From Lenzites betulinus (taxonomy: Eukaryota > Basidiomycota > Agaricomycetes > Polyporales > Polyporaceae), in the NCBI GenBank assembly GCA_022264855.1, contig JABYQU010000069.1, forward strand, positions 62,001 through 126,000: a DNA stretch of 64,000 nt, given 5' to 3'. Position numbers and translations under genes: made by a program. This document shows, one piece after another, positions 45,340-57,148 of the stretch. A model generated the notes under the pieces. That model was not told the origin of the DNA. It saw only the letters and a list, made by a program, of their open reading frames with translations, and did not search any database. How positions within the stretch are numbered: position 1 is the stretch's first letter; each line of letters opens with the position of its first letter.

Positions 45340-47711
45340 AGATGAGAAGGCTGTCCGAGCGAGCAGAGGCGAGTTGGGAGCGAGACTTGAGGACTTGCGC
45401 AGTGGTGGCCCGTGGGATGCAGAGTGCGGGGACGACAGACGATCCAAAGGCACCTATTTGGTGCCAATATGTCTATATATGGCAGATGCGGTCAAATCAT
45501 ACGGCCGGACCCAATCTCTTAAACATATCTCGTAAGGCGTTAGTATTACTGTTCTCTTGGCACTTGTCGCCCGCCTGATTTCGACTTTTGTGCACACACG
45601 CGCTCTGCGAGCACCTCCAAGTCCTTGATATATATCTCGCTTATTTCTCCACAGCGAGATATCTTAGCTTTATTTCTCCCCCAATGTATTTTTCTCATTT
45701 GCGCGCAGAGGATCGAGTGGCACGCCTACCAGATTTGTCGGGGGTCCTTTCATGTAAGCGCTTGCTGATCCCGCGACTCCGAATTAGTTTTCTCTCTCTC
45801 TCTCCTTCGTCCGTTCCTGTCCGTTCACCCCTTCCCCAACCCTAATAGAGGGCTACGTCGCTTCGCTTATCGTCTGGTGGGTACGGTATACACGACCGGT
45901 CGACTAGTCGGCGCCCTCATGAATTCCCAGGTTTATATGTCTCTGCCCTCTGGCCCGGGACCTATATTGCTGTTTTAATACGATGGGAAGCATTCAAGCA
46001 TTCGAGTTCTCGCCGCTCGTGCCTCGCTCTGCCAAGAAGCCGCCGCCGCATACTGTCTGGCAGACTCCGGATTATCGTCAGTGAGATCTGAGCCGTGTTG
46101 AGCCGTGTTCCGAAGGGAGACACGACAGTCCGTGTGAGACGTGCGGTGCTAAAGGTGGTTGGCGAGAGATTCTTTGGCATGGAAACATATGTACGGCCTA
46201 AGTTAGTGCACACTATCATACTACATGGGTACCGCCTGCTTCGCAACACGACTGTAGGTGTCCGACCGCTGCCCCTATACAGCTTGGCTGGTGTCGAACT
46301 TGTCACTGACAGGCAGCAAGCACTGTTCTCCCAGGTTGCTGTCCTGGAGCGCTAGGCGAACGTAGGGGACACCATATCTTGGCATGTGCATGGCCACCCA
46401 GAACCAATTCTGCCGCCATAGTCAGTGGCATGCTCGCGCTCCACGGCGGTATGGGCTGCGACATACCAAACCGAGAATGGAACGTTCGGTAAGTCCGTCA
46501 GAGCATATCAACAGTGCAGGGCCCTCGCTCGCGCCTGCCAGGCTGCAGTACTGACGTCGACCTCGCAGTGACCGTCTGTTCTCTCCTCACATCCGAGTAC
46601 TGGAGGCTCAGAACCGATGTCCCAGGTGGCGGCGGAACCGAGACCCCATGTGGCGCACCCGAGCTTCTGCGGCTCCAGCGCACTGGACGATGCATATACA
46701 TGCCCGGTGGCGAGTACTTACTGCGCGGTGGCACGCCCACTCCGCGTTCTCCGTCGGACCTTCAAGTTCCCGCACAGGTCTGGGGCATCGACGGAATGGG
46801 ATTGATCCTGTCTCCGGTCTCGGGGAGCGGGGAGCGGCCTGGGTGGGCAGCAGTCGCGCCACCTGGTCGCGCGAGAGCGGGCGTGGGCGTGTTTCCCTCG
46901 AGTCACAAGTTACGACTTGTCCGAACACACCTAACTTGGCAAGGGTGCGTGCAGCGGAAATTGCGAGAAACGGTCGTTTGTCGGAGCAGTCTTTTTCCTG
47001 CTGAGGGGCACATTGAGAGAATGCGGAGTGTCGGGTGAGTCCTTAACTTAGTGGAGATAGTAATCGCGCACCAGGAGCGGGCTGATTCTTGCAGCTGGAC
47101 GTATCCTAAAACACGCCGTAACTCAGCTCCCCACAGTTCAACGCTTTGTCCCCATGGCGCCGCGGCGCCCGCCGCCCACAGGTTCACGTTTCTTGCAATT
47201 GCTGAAAACGCGAGCGAACACCGCCAAGTCAGCTTTCGTCGTACCTCGTCGTACCTCGACAGCCAAATGAACATACCACAAAGTACGCACGCGGCACAAC
47301 CCGGCCAAACACCCAACCAAACACCCGAACAAACACCCGCCAACTCGCACACGGACACGTGTGCCGGCCCGCCGCCAAGGCCCAATTGTACACCGTTTAT
47401 AATTAGATAATAGTGGTATATAGCACAGGGTAAAAACATGGAGAGGAGAGAGCTCGAGAGGAGACTGCCAGAGAGACGGAGACGGAGACGGAGAGAATGT
47501 GTGTGTGTGCGAGCGAACGAGCGAGATCCGAGCGGACATCCGGGATAGAGGGAGAGAGGGATAGAGGGAGAGGCTGGGCGGTAGGTACATTGCATGCGGT
47601 GCGAAATCCGGAACTTCACCATCTTCAAGAATGTGACACGACGACTCTACGACGAGAACCACGGCGACGACTGCCACGAGCGACGAGAACCACGACTCCA
47701 CGAGCGCGCGC
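45340..47711. other. Intergenic, no supported gene
   Basis: I see only unassigned short frames. A possible first exon MGSIQAFEFSPLVPRSAKKP begins at 45981 but no partner exon was found. At 47310-47340 CAAACACCC(A/G)A units recur, and 47500-47575 holds GAGCGA/GAGGGA low-complexity DNA whose relative is near 38315. Confidence 0.4.
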
Positions 47712-50400
47712 CTACTCGTCCAGACACCAGATCTCGAGCCGCCCCTCGGGGCGGCCCTTCGCGCTGTGGCGCGCGGTCTCGATCGCGAGCTCGTAGTCCA
47801 TGTCGTCGCGCAGCGTGACCTTCCCGCCGTCCTCGTCCTTGAACTTCATGCCGAGCGCGCCGGGCACGACGCCGAACTTGCGCTGCACCATCTCCATGAA
47901 CTCCTCGTACGGCGTCTCCGGGAGCAGCGCCATCCCGCGCACCTCTTCGCGGTAGTACAGCTGTCGCGCGCACCGCCGTCAGCAGGGCCGTCCGCGAGAA
48001 GGGAGAGAAGGAAAGGAAGAGGGGGAAAGGAGAGAGAGGGGAAACGCACCTTGACACGGATCTTCACCATCTCGAACACATCCTCGTACTCCCCGCTCAC
48101 ATACCCCTCCTCCTCCTCCTCATACCCGCCATAAAAGCTGCTCCCCGCCCTTGACGCCGGCCCGCGCCCCGTCCCCCTCCTCGTCAGCTTCCTCCTCACG
48201 CTCCCCCCGCCCGCGCTCAGCCCCGCGCTCGGCGCATAGCTGCTCGGCGGCGCCCCCGCGCTCCGCACCGTCCCGTTCCGCCCCACCGCGCCGCCCGGGC
48301 CCTTCACCCAGTTCGCGACGCGCCCCTCCGCGCTCGGCAAAGGCGGCACCTCCGCCGCCTCCTCGCCCGTGTACCCGTCCAGGTAGTCGTCGTAGAACTC
48401 CGTCATGCGCCCGCCCGCGCCCTGCCCCTGCGCACCGGGGCCCTGCGCGGCCGTCGGCGAGCCGCCCTTGCGGATGCTCAGCCCGCGCGTGGGCCCGTTC
48501 AGCCCGAGCGGCACCGGTGCGCCCGGCGCGCGCCCGCCGGACGTCGCGCTGCGCCCGAGGCCCGTCGGCGACGTCTTCGGCGGCGTCGAGGGCGCGGGTG
48601 GCCCGCCGGGGTTCGCGGCGCGGATGCGGTCCCGCGCGTCGGCGGGCACCGTGATCGTCGTCTTTGCGCGCTGCAGCCCCGGCTTCGGGTCGTCGCCGTT
48701 CGCGGGTTCTGCGAGCCGTGCGTCAGTGGTGTGCGCTGCGTGATGCGCGCGGGCGGGGATACGCACTGGGGACGCTCGAGGCGACGGTCACTGCGCGCTG
48801 CAGCGCGGGGTTTGCGTTCGGGCCGTCGTCGACGAAGATGCCCGTGGGCGTGATGCCCTGCTTCAGGCGTGCGACGCCCGTGAACTCCGTGAACAGATCG
48901 TTTGTCGACTCAGCCGCGACGAGTTTCTGCGGGGCCCGTCAGCCGCGAAACACGCAAGGCAATGATGATGAGTGAGACGCACCGCCTTGCCGAGGAAGTC
49001 GCGCGCCTTCGAGTTCTCGAGCTTCTTCGCCGCGGGCCGGTAGAGCACGCCCACGGGCTGCAGAGGCGGCGTTGTCAGCACTGCACGGCGCGCTGCACGA
49101 GGCTGAGACGACTCACGATGCTGAACACCGTGTAGCCCTCGCCGCGGTCCTGGATCGCGTCGTCGATCACACCGTGCTCCTCGGTCGCCTTCTCGCGCCG
49201 CGCATCCTCCATGTCCGCGAGGCCCTCCTGCGCACAGCGTCAGCGTCGGCGGAGATTGAGCACACGGCACACGGCGCACGCACCTGGGGGTTGCCCATGT
49301 AGATCTGCGTGAGGCCGCGGTTGAAGAGCACCTCCGCGCTGAACAGCTTGAACTTGAGCCCGAGCTGCTCATAGTTGATGTACTGGTTGCCGCGCAGGTA
49401 CAGCAGCGCGCTCGAGAAGTCGTTGTACGCGGCATCGTACCGCGCGAGGAGGAAATTTGAGACGCCGCACTGGAAGTATCTGTGCGGGACGGCGGTCAGC
49501 ATGCGTCGAGGGACTCGATCGGGGCTCGATCACGCGCGCTTGGCAGGGACAGCACACACAAGAGCCCACAAGTGCATTCGCTGGGCACGGAGGCAACCTG
49601 GACAATGCAGCGCAAGTCCGGACGCTGTTGCCGTCGATGTGCGCGCCCGAGCTCAGAGTGCGTGGGAACGTTCCGGATTCGGACAAAATGGCAACATTGC
49701 GACATGCAGCATCGCCTGCCATACTCGGGCAGCCTGTGATGGCCCCGGCGTACAGCGTTCGAGGCGTCGGGCGGCGGAACTAAGCAGGGATGATGTGCGC
49801 AGGACGAGGCGGTGCGAGACGCGACGGGGAGATGGGACGCGGCGAACATCTCGCCAAGCGGGCACGCCGCGGGTGCCTGGGAGGAAAGTGGCCCGGTGCG
49901 GTGTGCATGCACGTTGGCAGACAAAGGTGGATCCTCCCAGAAAGGGAGGGAGCCGGGCGCGGGGACGTCGCACGGGTGGCAGAAGCTTGCGGAGGGCGAC
50001 GGCTGGGAATGCGCACGTTCCCAGGGACGACAGAGGCCGGGAGGCTCGTTGACGGATATGAGAGCGGCGTGCACACTGCGCCATCTGCGCGGTTGCGGGG
50101 GAGGGAGGGAGGGAGGGAGGAGGGACTGCGGAGGACCGCAAGCCGGACGCGCGCGTGGAGAGCAGGCACGAAAGGGAGGACTTACGCGACGGCGAGATAC
50201 TGGTCGAGCTCGGTGGCGGCGGAGAACTGCTCGACGGCGGCCTCGTGCTCGCCGAGGGTGGCGTAGATGAGGCCGATGTTGGTGAGGATCTTGGAGGAGT
50301 CGGCGATCTGGGAGAAGAGCTCGAGGGACTTTTCAAAGTCCTCTGCGTCGTACGCCTGGAGCGCGGCGGCCCAGGTTTCGAGTTCGGCCTTGAGAGACAT
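47712..50400 (-). CDS. noxR: NADPH oxidase regulator NoxR (p67phox-like)
   Basis: Start 50400 (MSLKAELETWAAALQAYDAE), TAG at 47712-47714. The N-terminus is a run of TPR-type helices: FEKSLELFSQIADSSKILTN, GLIYATLGEHEAAVEQFSAA, FQCGVSNFLLARYDAAYNDF, LFNRGLTQIYMGNPQEGLAD. Next come GYTVFSI and PVGVLYRPAAKKLENSKARD (the activation-domain region), a Gly/Pro/Ser-rich linker, a tyrosine/acidic patch (MTEFYDDYLDGYTGEE), and a C-terminal PB1 domain (VKIRVKLYYREEVRGMALLP to GRPEGRLEIWCLDE, 48060-47715). Fungal NoxR binds Rac through the TPRs, Cdc24/Bem1-type partners through PB1, and activates NoxA/B at the hyphal tip membrane to produce superoxide. The first intron is unusually long (706 bp). A broken copy of this gene's 3' end lies at 38300-38660. 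Confidence 0.9.
49480..50185 (-). other. 706-bp first intron of noxR
   Basis: The donor GTAAGT after GTC-GC (50185) and acceptor CACAG before ATACTTCCAG (49480) keep the TPR frame (AVAYFQCGV). Other introns in this gene are about 50-80 bp. The intron includes a (GGGA)n run near 50100-50120 and otherwise no feature I can name. Confidence 0.75.
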
Positions 50401-53400
50401 GGCGGGGAGAGATGGGGCAGCGATAAGAGAGAGGGGGCTGGTTTAAGAGTCGTGCAGGGCGTCGTGGGAGCGAGTGAGAGAGAGAAGGCGTGCCGGACGC
50501 GTCTGGGAGAGAAAGAGGACGAGGCTTAGAAGGAAGGAAAGGAAAGACGGAAAGACGAAGACAAGAGGGCTCGCTCCGATCGCCGCACAAGATATTAAGG
50601 CGCGGACTGGGCGTGACGCGCTGTGACCAGCCCCGTCTCGATCCCCGCCCGCGTAGCCATGCCGACCTCCCCCATCCGGCTGCCCGAGCCCACCCTAACC
50701 CTAAGCGCCTCTACGCCGCCGCCGCCGCCGCCTGCGATCCCTCCCCGACGCGCGTCATCGCTGCGCCCGCCCCCGAGTGCGCCGTGCTCCCAGCCGTGCT
50801 CGCTGCTCGCCCGCTCGACCCGCAGAGGAGAGTGCGCACGGGAAGACGGCGGATCTGGAGCGACCTGGACGGTGATGGATCAGCAATAACAGCCTCGCCC
50901 GCACAGCTCGACGCTGATCTGACCCGTCTTGTCACGCTCCCCGCTGCTCTCTCTGCCTTTCGCACTCCGAGCCTCGTCCGCCTCTCTGCGCACCGCACGC
51001 TCCCTCCCTCGCACACATCCCTGGGAGTCGCGCACCTGTGTACCCTCCCCCGGGCTCCGCCTCCTCCCCGCTCCGCTCTCTGCCCCCGCGTGCCCGAGCC
51101 CCCCGCGCCCTGCATGTATGCGCTCCGCTGCGCGGGTGCAGCGTTCTCACTCCGTCGCGACTCGTCGCATTCAGTATTCCAGGCGTTCGGTTGCGCTCCT
51201 CATGCCGCAGCGCGCAGTCATACTTGCCGCTTCTACGGTTATTCAGGTATGTCCGCAGTCTCTTTCCCCATCCCGCGTTCCGGGTCGTTAGGGTTGAGCG
51301 CATATAGCGCCTAGTAATTATCGTAGTCTCTCCCCGCACTTATTATTGCTCGCCGCCTCTGCCCGGTAAGACTCTATATTACGCTCAAGAACATGCTGCG
51401 CAACGAGTATAGCACGCTGTATTACTATACATACCGCACGTACACCGCATATGACACCCACCGGCAGCGTTACATACGCATACACCCGCCGTCCGCCACC
51501 GACAGCCGTCTCTCCAACAGCCCACGACGTCCTTCAAGCTCGATTGGCACGCTCCAGCCTTCTCGCTCCGCCGATCCTCCACGCGCAGACGCCCACGCGT
51601 CCGCGCTCTCCATCCTCCCTACACCCAGTCCCACACTCGGCGGCACATCGACGTCCTCGCGCGCATAGGCCCCGCCGCTACCGCGCTTCTAGCTACGTCT
51701 ATACTCCTTCCGGTGGGAGCGCCGTACGAGCCGAGCCTCCGTCTCCAACGATACGACGCGCGACAGACGCGCGCCCTCCTTCCGCGCCTCCGTCCTCGTC
51801 TCGGACGCCGCTCGCACGCGCCCCGCACCCCCCGCTCACCCATCCGCACGCGCACCTGGCCCGCATCTAGACCCACAGTCAGCCTACGCGCCTCCCTCTA
51901 CTGTCTGCAACTGACCCGCAAATCGGCACCGCGCCCTCGCCTGTTTCGCCCTCCCGCCGCCTCTCTCCTGCGCGTGCGCACGCGCTCGCCTTCGACGGCC
52001 GCGCTCTGCGCCACGCTGGCTTTCCTCGGACGACGACTACAGCTCCGCCGCGGAACCCCTCTGCGCCGGCCGCGCCGTCTCCCCGCCTCGCTCGCCATGT
52101 ACAGCGCCCGCTGGACGACTTTGTCCTTGTCTACTCTAGCGGATCCGCGGCCTGCCTCAGCGACCAAGGACGACCCCGGGGGAATGCTTCCCGCCACGCC
52201 TGCTTATGGCGGTCGCGCCTCCTCGGCGTCGCTGAGCACATCCATCGCGCCCGCCACCGCCCGCCCTCTACACATCCGCATCCGGCGGCGCGCTACCCCG
52301 TCGACGCACAACCCCTCGCTCGGACACCCCAGGACAGCATATACAACTGTGAGTACTAACACCACGTTGCCTATCCCCACCCACGCGCACCGAAGAACAA
52401 AGGCCGCGTCCCCGCACTCCGCCTAGAGCACAAGCACGTCAGCTCCCGCGCAACCTACGAGCTCCCGCGCACCTCATACATCCCCAAGCCGCACGCAGAC
52501 GTCGTCCCCCCCGAGAGCCGCGCGGTGAGCGACGAGACACACTGCGCAGCACAGCGGCACAGCGGCACAAGACGAACTTGGCGGCGCTGGTGCCCCTCTG
52601 CGCCCTGCGCGAAGGGCTCGGCGCACCGGGCACCGGGCGCAGGGGGCTACTGCCGGAGCTGAATGGACGTGCGGGTCTGGCATGTAAAGGTGCGTGCGTA
52701 CGTACCTCTCGTGTCTCGTAGCATGCGCGACGTGCACCCTGCGTCCGGGACGACGCGTGCCGATCGCGGACGTGTGGAGTACGATGCCGACGTGCGCGCG
52801 CGATCGTGCTGGTGGGGCGCATGCGCTGTTGCCCGCGCGGCGCGGTGTGTCGTAGGGTAGAGTAAGTATACCCCGCGCGCGACCTGTGTGGCGCCACCAC
52901 AGCCTGGGGTGCGCATGCGTATGTGAGCGAGAGGGTATGGGGACGCGGCGGCGCATACCTGCCTCGCACTCGTTCGCAAAGAGATGAGGGCCGGCTGATG
53001 CGGAACGTAACAGTAACAGTGAGCGCAGGAAGACGTCGGGCGACGGCGCTGGGATGCGGGATGCAGGCCTTGTGCGGGGAGTTTAAGTCGGGGTGTGCGC
53101 AGTGCTGGAGCACGTCGGGCGGGCGGGGGGAGATGGAGGATGAGGTAGGAGGTAGGTAGGGACAGTGCCGGCTCGCCCAAGCATCCCATCGCCCAATTCC
53201 CCGCCGCCCACTCGCAATTATTGGGGGCGCGCATCTGGACTGGGGTGCACATCGGACTCTGGCGCGAACGCGCACCACTAGCAAGTGCGCGTCGTTCGCC
53301 TCCCCGCGCCCGTGTTCCCATGCATCGCTCGCCGTCGCCGTCGTGCTGCACGGTGCACGGGCGGACGCAGGCATGGACGGCGTCCACGAGCGATGGAGGC

Positions 53401-55123
53401 GTGCCCCTGACGTTGGGCGAGTGCCCGTCGTGCGCAGAAGGGGGCGAACGCTGCGCAGATCATCGATCGTGACGAGCTCGTCGGGGGACGATACGCCGCG
53501 AACGGCCCCGCAAAGCTCGCTGTCATCCAGCACGGACTAGTGCAGCTTGTCGGATGCCCGCGCGACGTCGACGTCCACGACGGCTTGAGCTTCAACAACA
53601 TCTCGCCGGGCGGCATCTTCGTTATACCTCATACCCCGGTCGCTCGATCGAGGTCCTGCCCCCTGGACAGAACTTGCCTGAGTACTAGTGGTCGTATATC
53701 CACCTAGAGCTAAAGCCGGGATGTACGCTGGTCGAGGCCGGAGCGGGGACAGTGCCAGGCAGATGTGCAGGACCACAGTGCGATCGACGCCAGTCATTTC
53801 AAGGACCGTCGTGACTCGTGTGTTGTGCTCACTGCTGGCCAGGCGACTCCTGGGTCCGACTTTGCTGGGACTGGGACTGGGTCACGACGGCGACGGTCTG
53901 GTTATGTGGCTCTTCTGTACTTGCTCCTCTGCGCTCGGGCTCGGGCTCCGCGATCCATACTATTACTTGCTGCGTTTTCGAAGTACTCGGCTTTCCTGGG
54001 CTGTGCCATCTTACATGTACTAATGCGGAACTGGCGGCATGCACAGCATTCCTTGGACGCCCTCGAGTACTGGTCTGCCAGACTTAACCTTGTTCCCGCG
54101 GCTTCTCCACGACGCTCATTACGCACTACACACCGACATCAGATCTCAGAGTGAACAAACATTGCAGGGCTGCATTGCGATGTGCAAAAGGCATCCCAGC
54201 GGTTAAAACGCGCGCGCGAATGGAAATCCTTGTTATCTGGAACAGCATCGCACGACACTTGACGTTCACAATTGCAGTATACAACTTAGGTATGGTGCGG
54301 TCTTGCTGTGGCCCGCCGTCGGAGTATCCGTATAGCACGCGGCGGAGGTCGACGGCGTAATGGCCTGCTTTGGCACGTCGTGGGTGCTAGCGCAGACGGT
54401 ATGTCGGTGTCTGCTTTCCGCGCATTCAAGTGTGGCATACACAATTAATACCGAGCAGACCGATGTACTAGTAATGGCATTGTCCGACGCCCCCGTAGCG
54501 CGCATAACCTTGCAAGCTGATCACGGGCCGACCAAACAGCGCGGTACTCTCACGTCGAGCACCGCCTTCAACCCCGTCATCCTCTTCTTTCCTTCTACCT
54601 CGAATCCCTACCGGAAGCGCGTCCGCGCCCCTCCCAGCATCCGCCATATCCCAACGCCTGTGCCTCTCGTTATTCCGCGCGCGCAGCTCCCTTGACCGAG
54701 CCCAGGTAAACATTGACATCGGGATCCTGTGCGCCAGACACGCGCGGCCTGTCCAAAGTGGACGCGGTACCGCTCTGTATTGTACAAAACACCCCGCCCC
54801 GCCCCGTTGGCCGCCCATGACTTCTTTTCAGGCTGCGAGATGGACGATAACCGCCAGGGGGGTTCGATTTCCAAGTACATTTCCACCGCCTCCCACGGAG
54901 GACGTGCGAGGTCGCGGGGATACATAAGCGACCACGTTGTCCGCGGGGGAACGCTTGCCACCTACCCATCGCCCCGCACGACGGGCTGAACACCACACTG
55001 CATCTACCCGCCGATTCTGGGCGCTGGTACTTGTTCATATCCGTATCTGGGTGAGTGCACACCTGACCGTCCCCGCATATCCGATCTCACGAAATCGCGG
55101 CACGCCGCACGCAGACACGCTCC
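50401..55123. other. GC-rich region with unresolved coding potential
   Basis: Several stretches look translated but I could not link them into a model. A frame from MPTSPIRLPEPTLTLSASTP (50659) is divergent from noxR. Others are SSDDDYSSAAEPLCAGRAVS (about 52026), GRVPALRLEHKHVSSRATYE continuing LPRTSYIPKPHADVVPPESR before a GTGAGC donor (52400-52530), and DRDELVGGRYAANGPAKLAV (53466 onward). These may be exons of one Ser/Pro-rich plus-strand gene about 3 kb long. No domain is recognised. From about 53700 to 55123 I see nothing else, apart from the 5' flank of the HET gene. Confidence 0.35.
50693..50704 (+). repeat. Two telomere-type CCCTAA units
   Basis: CCCTAACCCTAA lies 293 bp upstream of noxR, in the divergent region. 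In-frame it encodes part of PTLTL in a possible coding sequence. Two units are too few to call an interstitial telomere; such CCCTAA boxes also occur in fungal promoters. Confidence 0.5.
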
Positions 55124-57148
55124 ATGTATCTGCTGAACACCGCGACACTCGAGTTGCACCGGTTCGACAAGGGCACGAAGGTCCCGCCGTACGCCATCCT
55201 CTCGCACGTATGGGGCCCGGACGAGCAGACGTTCCGCGAGACGCCGCTCGTGAAGGACTCGCACGGCCGGCGCGGCGTCCTGCAGCGCGCGAGCGACCGC
55301 GCCTTCCGGCGGCCGTCCAAGAAGGTCCGGCACGCGTGTGCGCGCGCGCTCACCGACGGCTACCGCTGGCTCTGGACGGACACGACGTGCATCGACGCCG
55401 CGAACAGCGCGGAGCTCTCCGAGGCGATCAACTCGTTCTTCGAGCTCTACGCGCACGCCGCGATGTGCTACGCGTACCTCGCGGACGTGCCCCCGCGCGC
55501 GGACGCGCACGCGCCGCGCTCCGCGTTCCGCGCGAGCCGCTGGTTCCGCCGCGTGTGGACGCTGCAGGAGCTCATCGCGCCCGCCTCCGTCATCTTCCTC
55601 GCCGCGGACTGGACGCCGCTCGGCGCGAAGTGGCGCCTCGCGCCGCTCATCGAGGCGATCACGGGCATCGACCGCCTCGTGCTCACGCACAAGCGGCCGC
55701 TCGAGCAGGTGAGCGTCGCGTGCCGCATGTCGTGGGCCGCGCGGCGCGAGTCGCGCCGCGAGGAGGACCGCGCGTACTCGCTCATGGGCATCTTCGGCGT
55801 GTGCATGCCCACGATCTACGGCGAGCGCGGCCGCTCCGCGTTCATCCGCCTCCAGGAGGAGATCATCAAGCGCTCCGACGACCAGAGCATCTTCGCGTGG
55901 GGCGCGGCGCTGCACGACTACGGCGCGGGGACGTTCGTCTCGCACGTGCGCGACCACGACTACGAGCCGCAGGCGGACCTCGAGACGCTCTTCGCGTCGT
56001 CGCCGAGCGACTTCACCGACTGCGCGGACGTCAGCCCCATCCCGCTCGCCGAGTTCGCGCAGCGGCTCGACCTCGTCAAGGAGAACGTTCCGGTGTACAC
56101 CGCGACCGCCGCCGGCGTGCGCACGACGCTGCCCGTCGTCCCCGTCGGGCAGACGTCGACCGCGTTCGACGCAGCGATGCTCGGCCTGCTCTCGTGCGTC
56201 GACGGCCACGGCCGGCTCGTCGCGCTCTTCCTGCGCACGCACCCGCGCACGAGTCACAAGCTCTTCGTGGGCGGGTACGTCTCGCGCGGGAGCCGCGTGA
56301 ACACATACTGCCGCACGACGCGTCTCGCGGCGCACGAGCACCACCTCCTCCTCCTCTCGCGCCTGCAGGAGGTCATCATCCACTCCTTCGGCTTCACCTT
56401 CGCGCGCGCCTCCTCCTACTCTGCCTCCTCCTACGCCGCCTCCTCTTCCTCCTCCCCCTCCTCCGCGGGCTCCTCGTCCGCCGCCTCGTCCGCGCGCCAC
56501 TCGCTCATCTTCTTCGAGCCGCCGTGCACGGTGCGCATCGCGCCCGCCGCGCGCAAGGCGCTCGCGCGCATGGGCTTCCTCGCGCCCGTCCTGCCTGCGC
56601 GCGGGTTCCGCCTCGCGTGCGCGGGCGAGGCGCGCGCGATCTCGTTCATCGGCTACGAGTCCTTCACGGTGCACTTTGGCGTGTGCGCGGTCGAGCAGGG
56701 CGCGGGCGCGACGCAGCGCGCGCAGCTGTGGGCCGCGGCGACGTTCGACGGCGGCTCGGACCTCGACTCGCTGCTCGTCTCGCAGTCGGGGTGCGGGGAC
56801 TGCGAGGACGGGCACGGCGGGCACGGCGGGCACGACGGGGAGGACGGGGAGAGGACGCTGGCGGAGCGCGGGGCGGACGTGTGTCCGGACGAGTCGATGC
56901 TCGTGCAGTACTGGAAGGACCACCGGCGCGCGTTCGGGAACGGGAGCAGGGAGGTGCGCCTGGCGTTCCACTATCCGTGCCGGCTCTCGTCGTCGGACAG
57001 CGTGTCCGAGCGCGGGATCGCGGAGGTGTACGAGCTGGATATCACGTTCCGCGGGTACTACCACAAGGCGGAGCGCCGCCGTTACAAGAGCAGCGCGAAG
57101 TCGTATACCATCGGCAGCGTCTCCGCGAGTCGCGTGAAGGGCCATTGA
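55124..57148 (+). CDS. HET-domain (heterokaryon incompatibility) protein, intact
   Basis: An intronless 674-residue frame starts MYLLNTATLELHRFDKGTKV. The HET domain is in the first ~250 residues: PYAILSHVWG, WLWTDTTCID, NSAELSEAINSFFELYAHA, WFRRVWTLQELIAPA, RMSWAARRESRREEDRAYSL and MGIFGVCMPTIYGERG. A serine-rich low-complexity run (about residues 425-455) and an acidic His/Gly patch (CEDGHGGHGGHDGEDGE) follow, and the C-terminal part is a beta-rich domain of unknown role. HET proteins in ascomycetes mediate non-self recognition and cell death; the basidiomycete ones are numerous and mostly untested. GC content is so high that two other frames (one antisense) stay open throughout; the HET motifs identify the real one. 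It is a paralogue of the pseudogene at 40253. Confidence 0.9.
   Translation: MYLLNTATLELHRFDKGTKVPPYAILSHVWGPDEQTFRETPLVKDSHGRRGVLQRASDRAFRRPSKKVRHACARALTDGYRWLWTDTTCIDAANSAELSEAINSFFELYAHAAMCYAYLADVPPRADAHAPRSAFRASRWFRRVWTLQELIAPASVIFLAADWTPLGAKWRLAPLIEAITGIDRLVLTHKRPLEQVSVACRMSWAARRESRREEDRAYSLMGIFGVCMPTIYGERGRSAFIRLQEEIIKRSDDQSIFAWGAALHDYGAGTFVSHVRDHDYEPQADLETLFASSPSDFTDCADVSPIPLAEFAQRLDLVKENVPVYTATAAGVRTTLPVVPVGQTSTAFDAAMLGLLSCVDGHGRLVALFLRTHPRTSHKLFVGGYVSRGSRVNTYCRTTRLAAHEHHLLLLSRLQEVIIHSFGFTFARASSYSASSYAASSSSSPSSAGSSSAASSARHSLIFFEPPCTVRIAPAARKALARMGFLAPVLPARGFRLACAGEARAISFIGYESFTVHFGVCAVEQGAGATQRAQLWAAATFDGGSDLDSLLVSQSGCGDCEDGHGGHGGHDGEDGERTLAERGADVCPDESMLVQYWKDHRRAFGNGSREVRLAFHYPCRLSSSDSVSERGIAEVYELDITFRGYYHKAERRRYKSSAKSYTIGSVSASRVKGH

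Noticed and set aside
50693..50704. Interstitial telomere
   Set aside because: Only two CCCTAA units, in a possible coding or promoter context.
52439..53533. A 364-codon minus-strand open frame
   Set aside because: Low-complexity Arg/Pro/Ser composition, no motif, and better coding-like stretches occur on the other strand.
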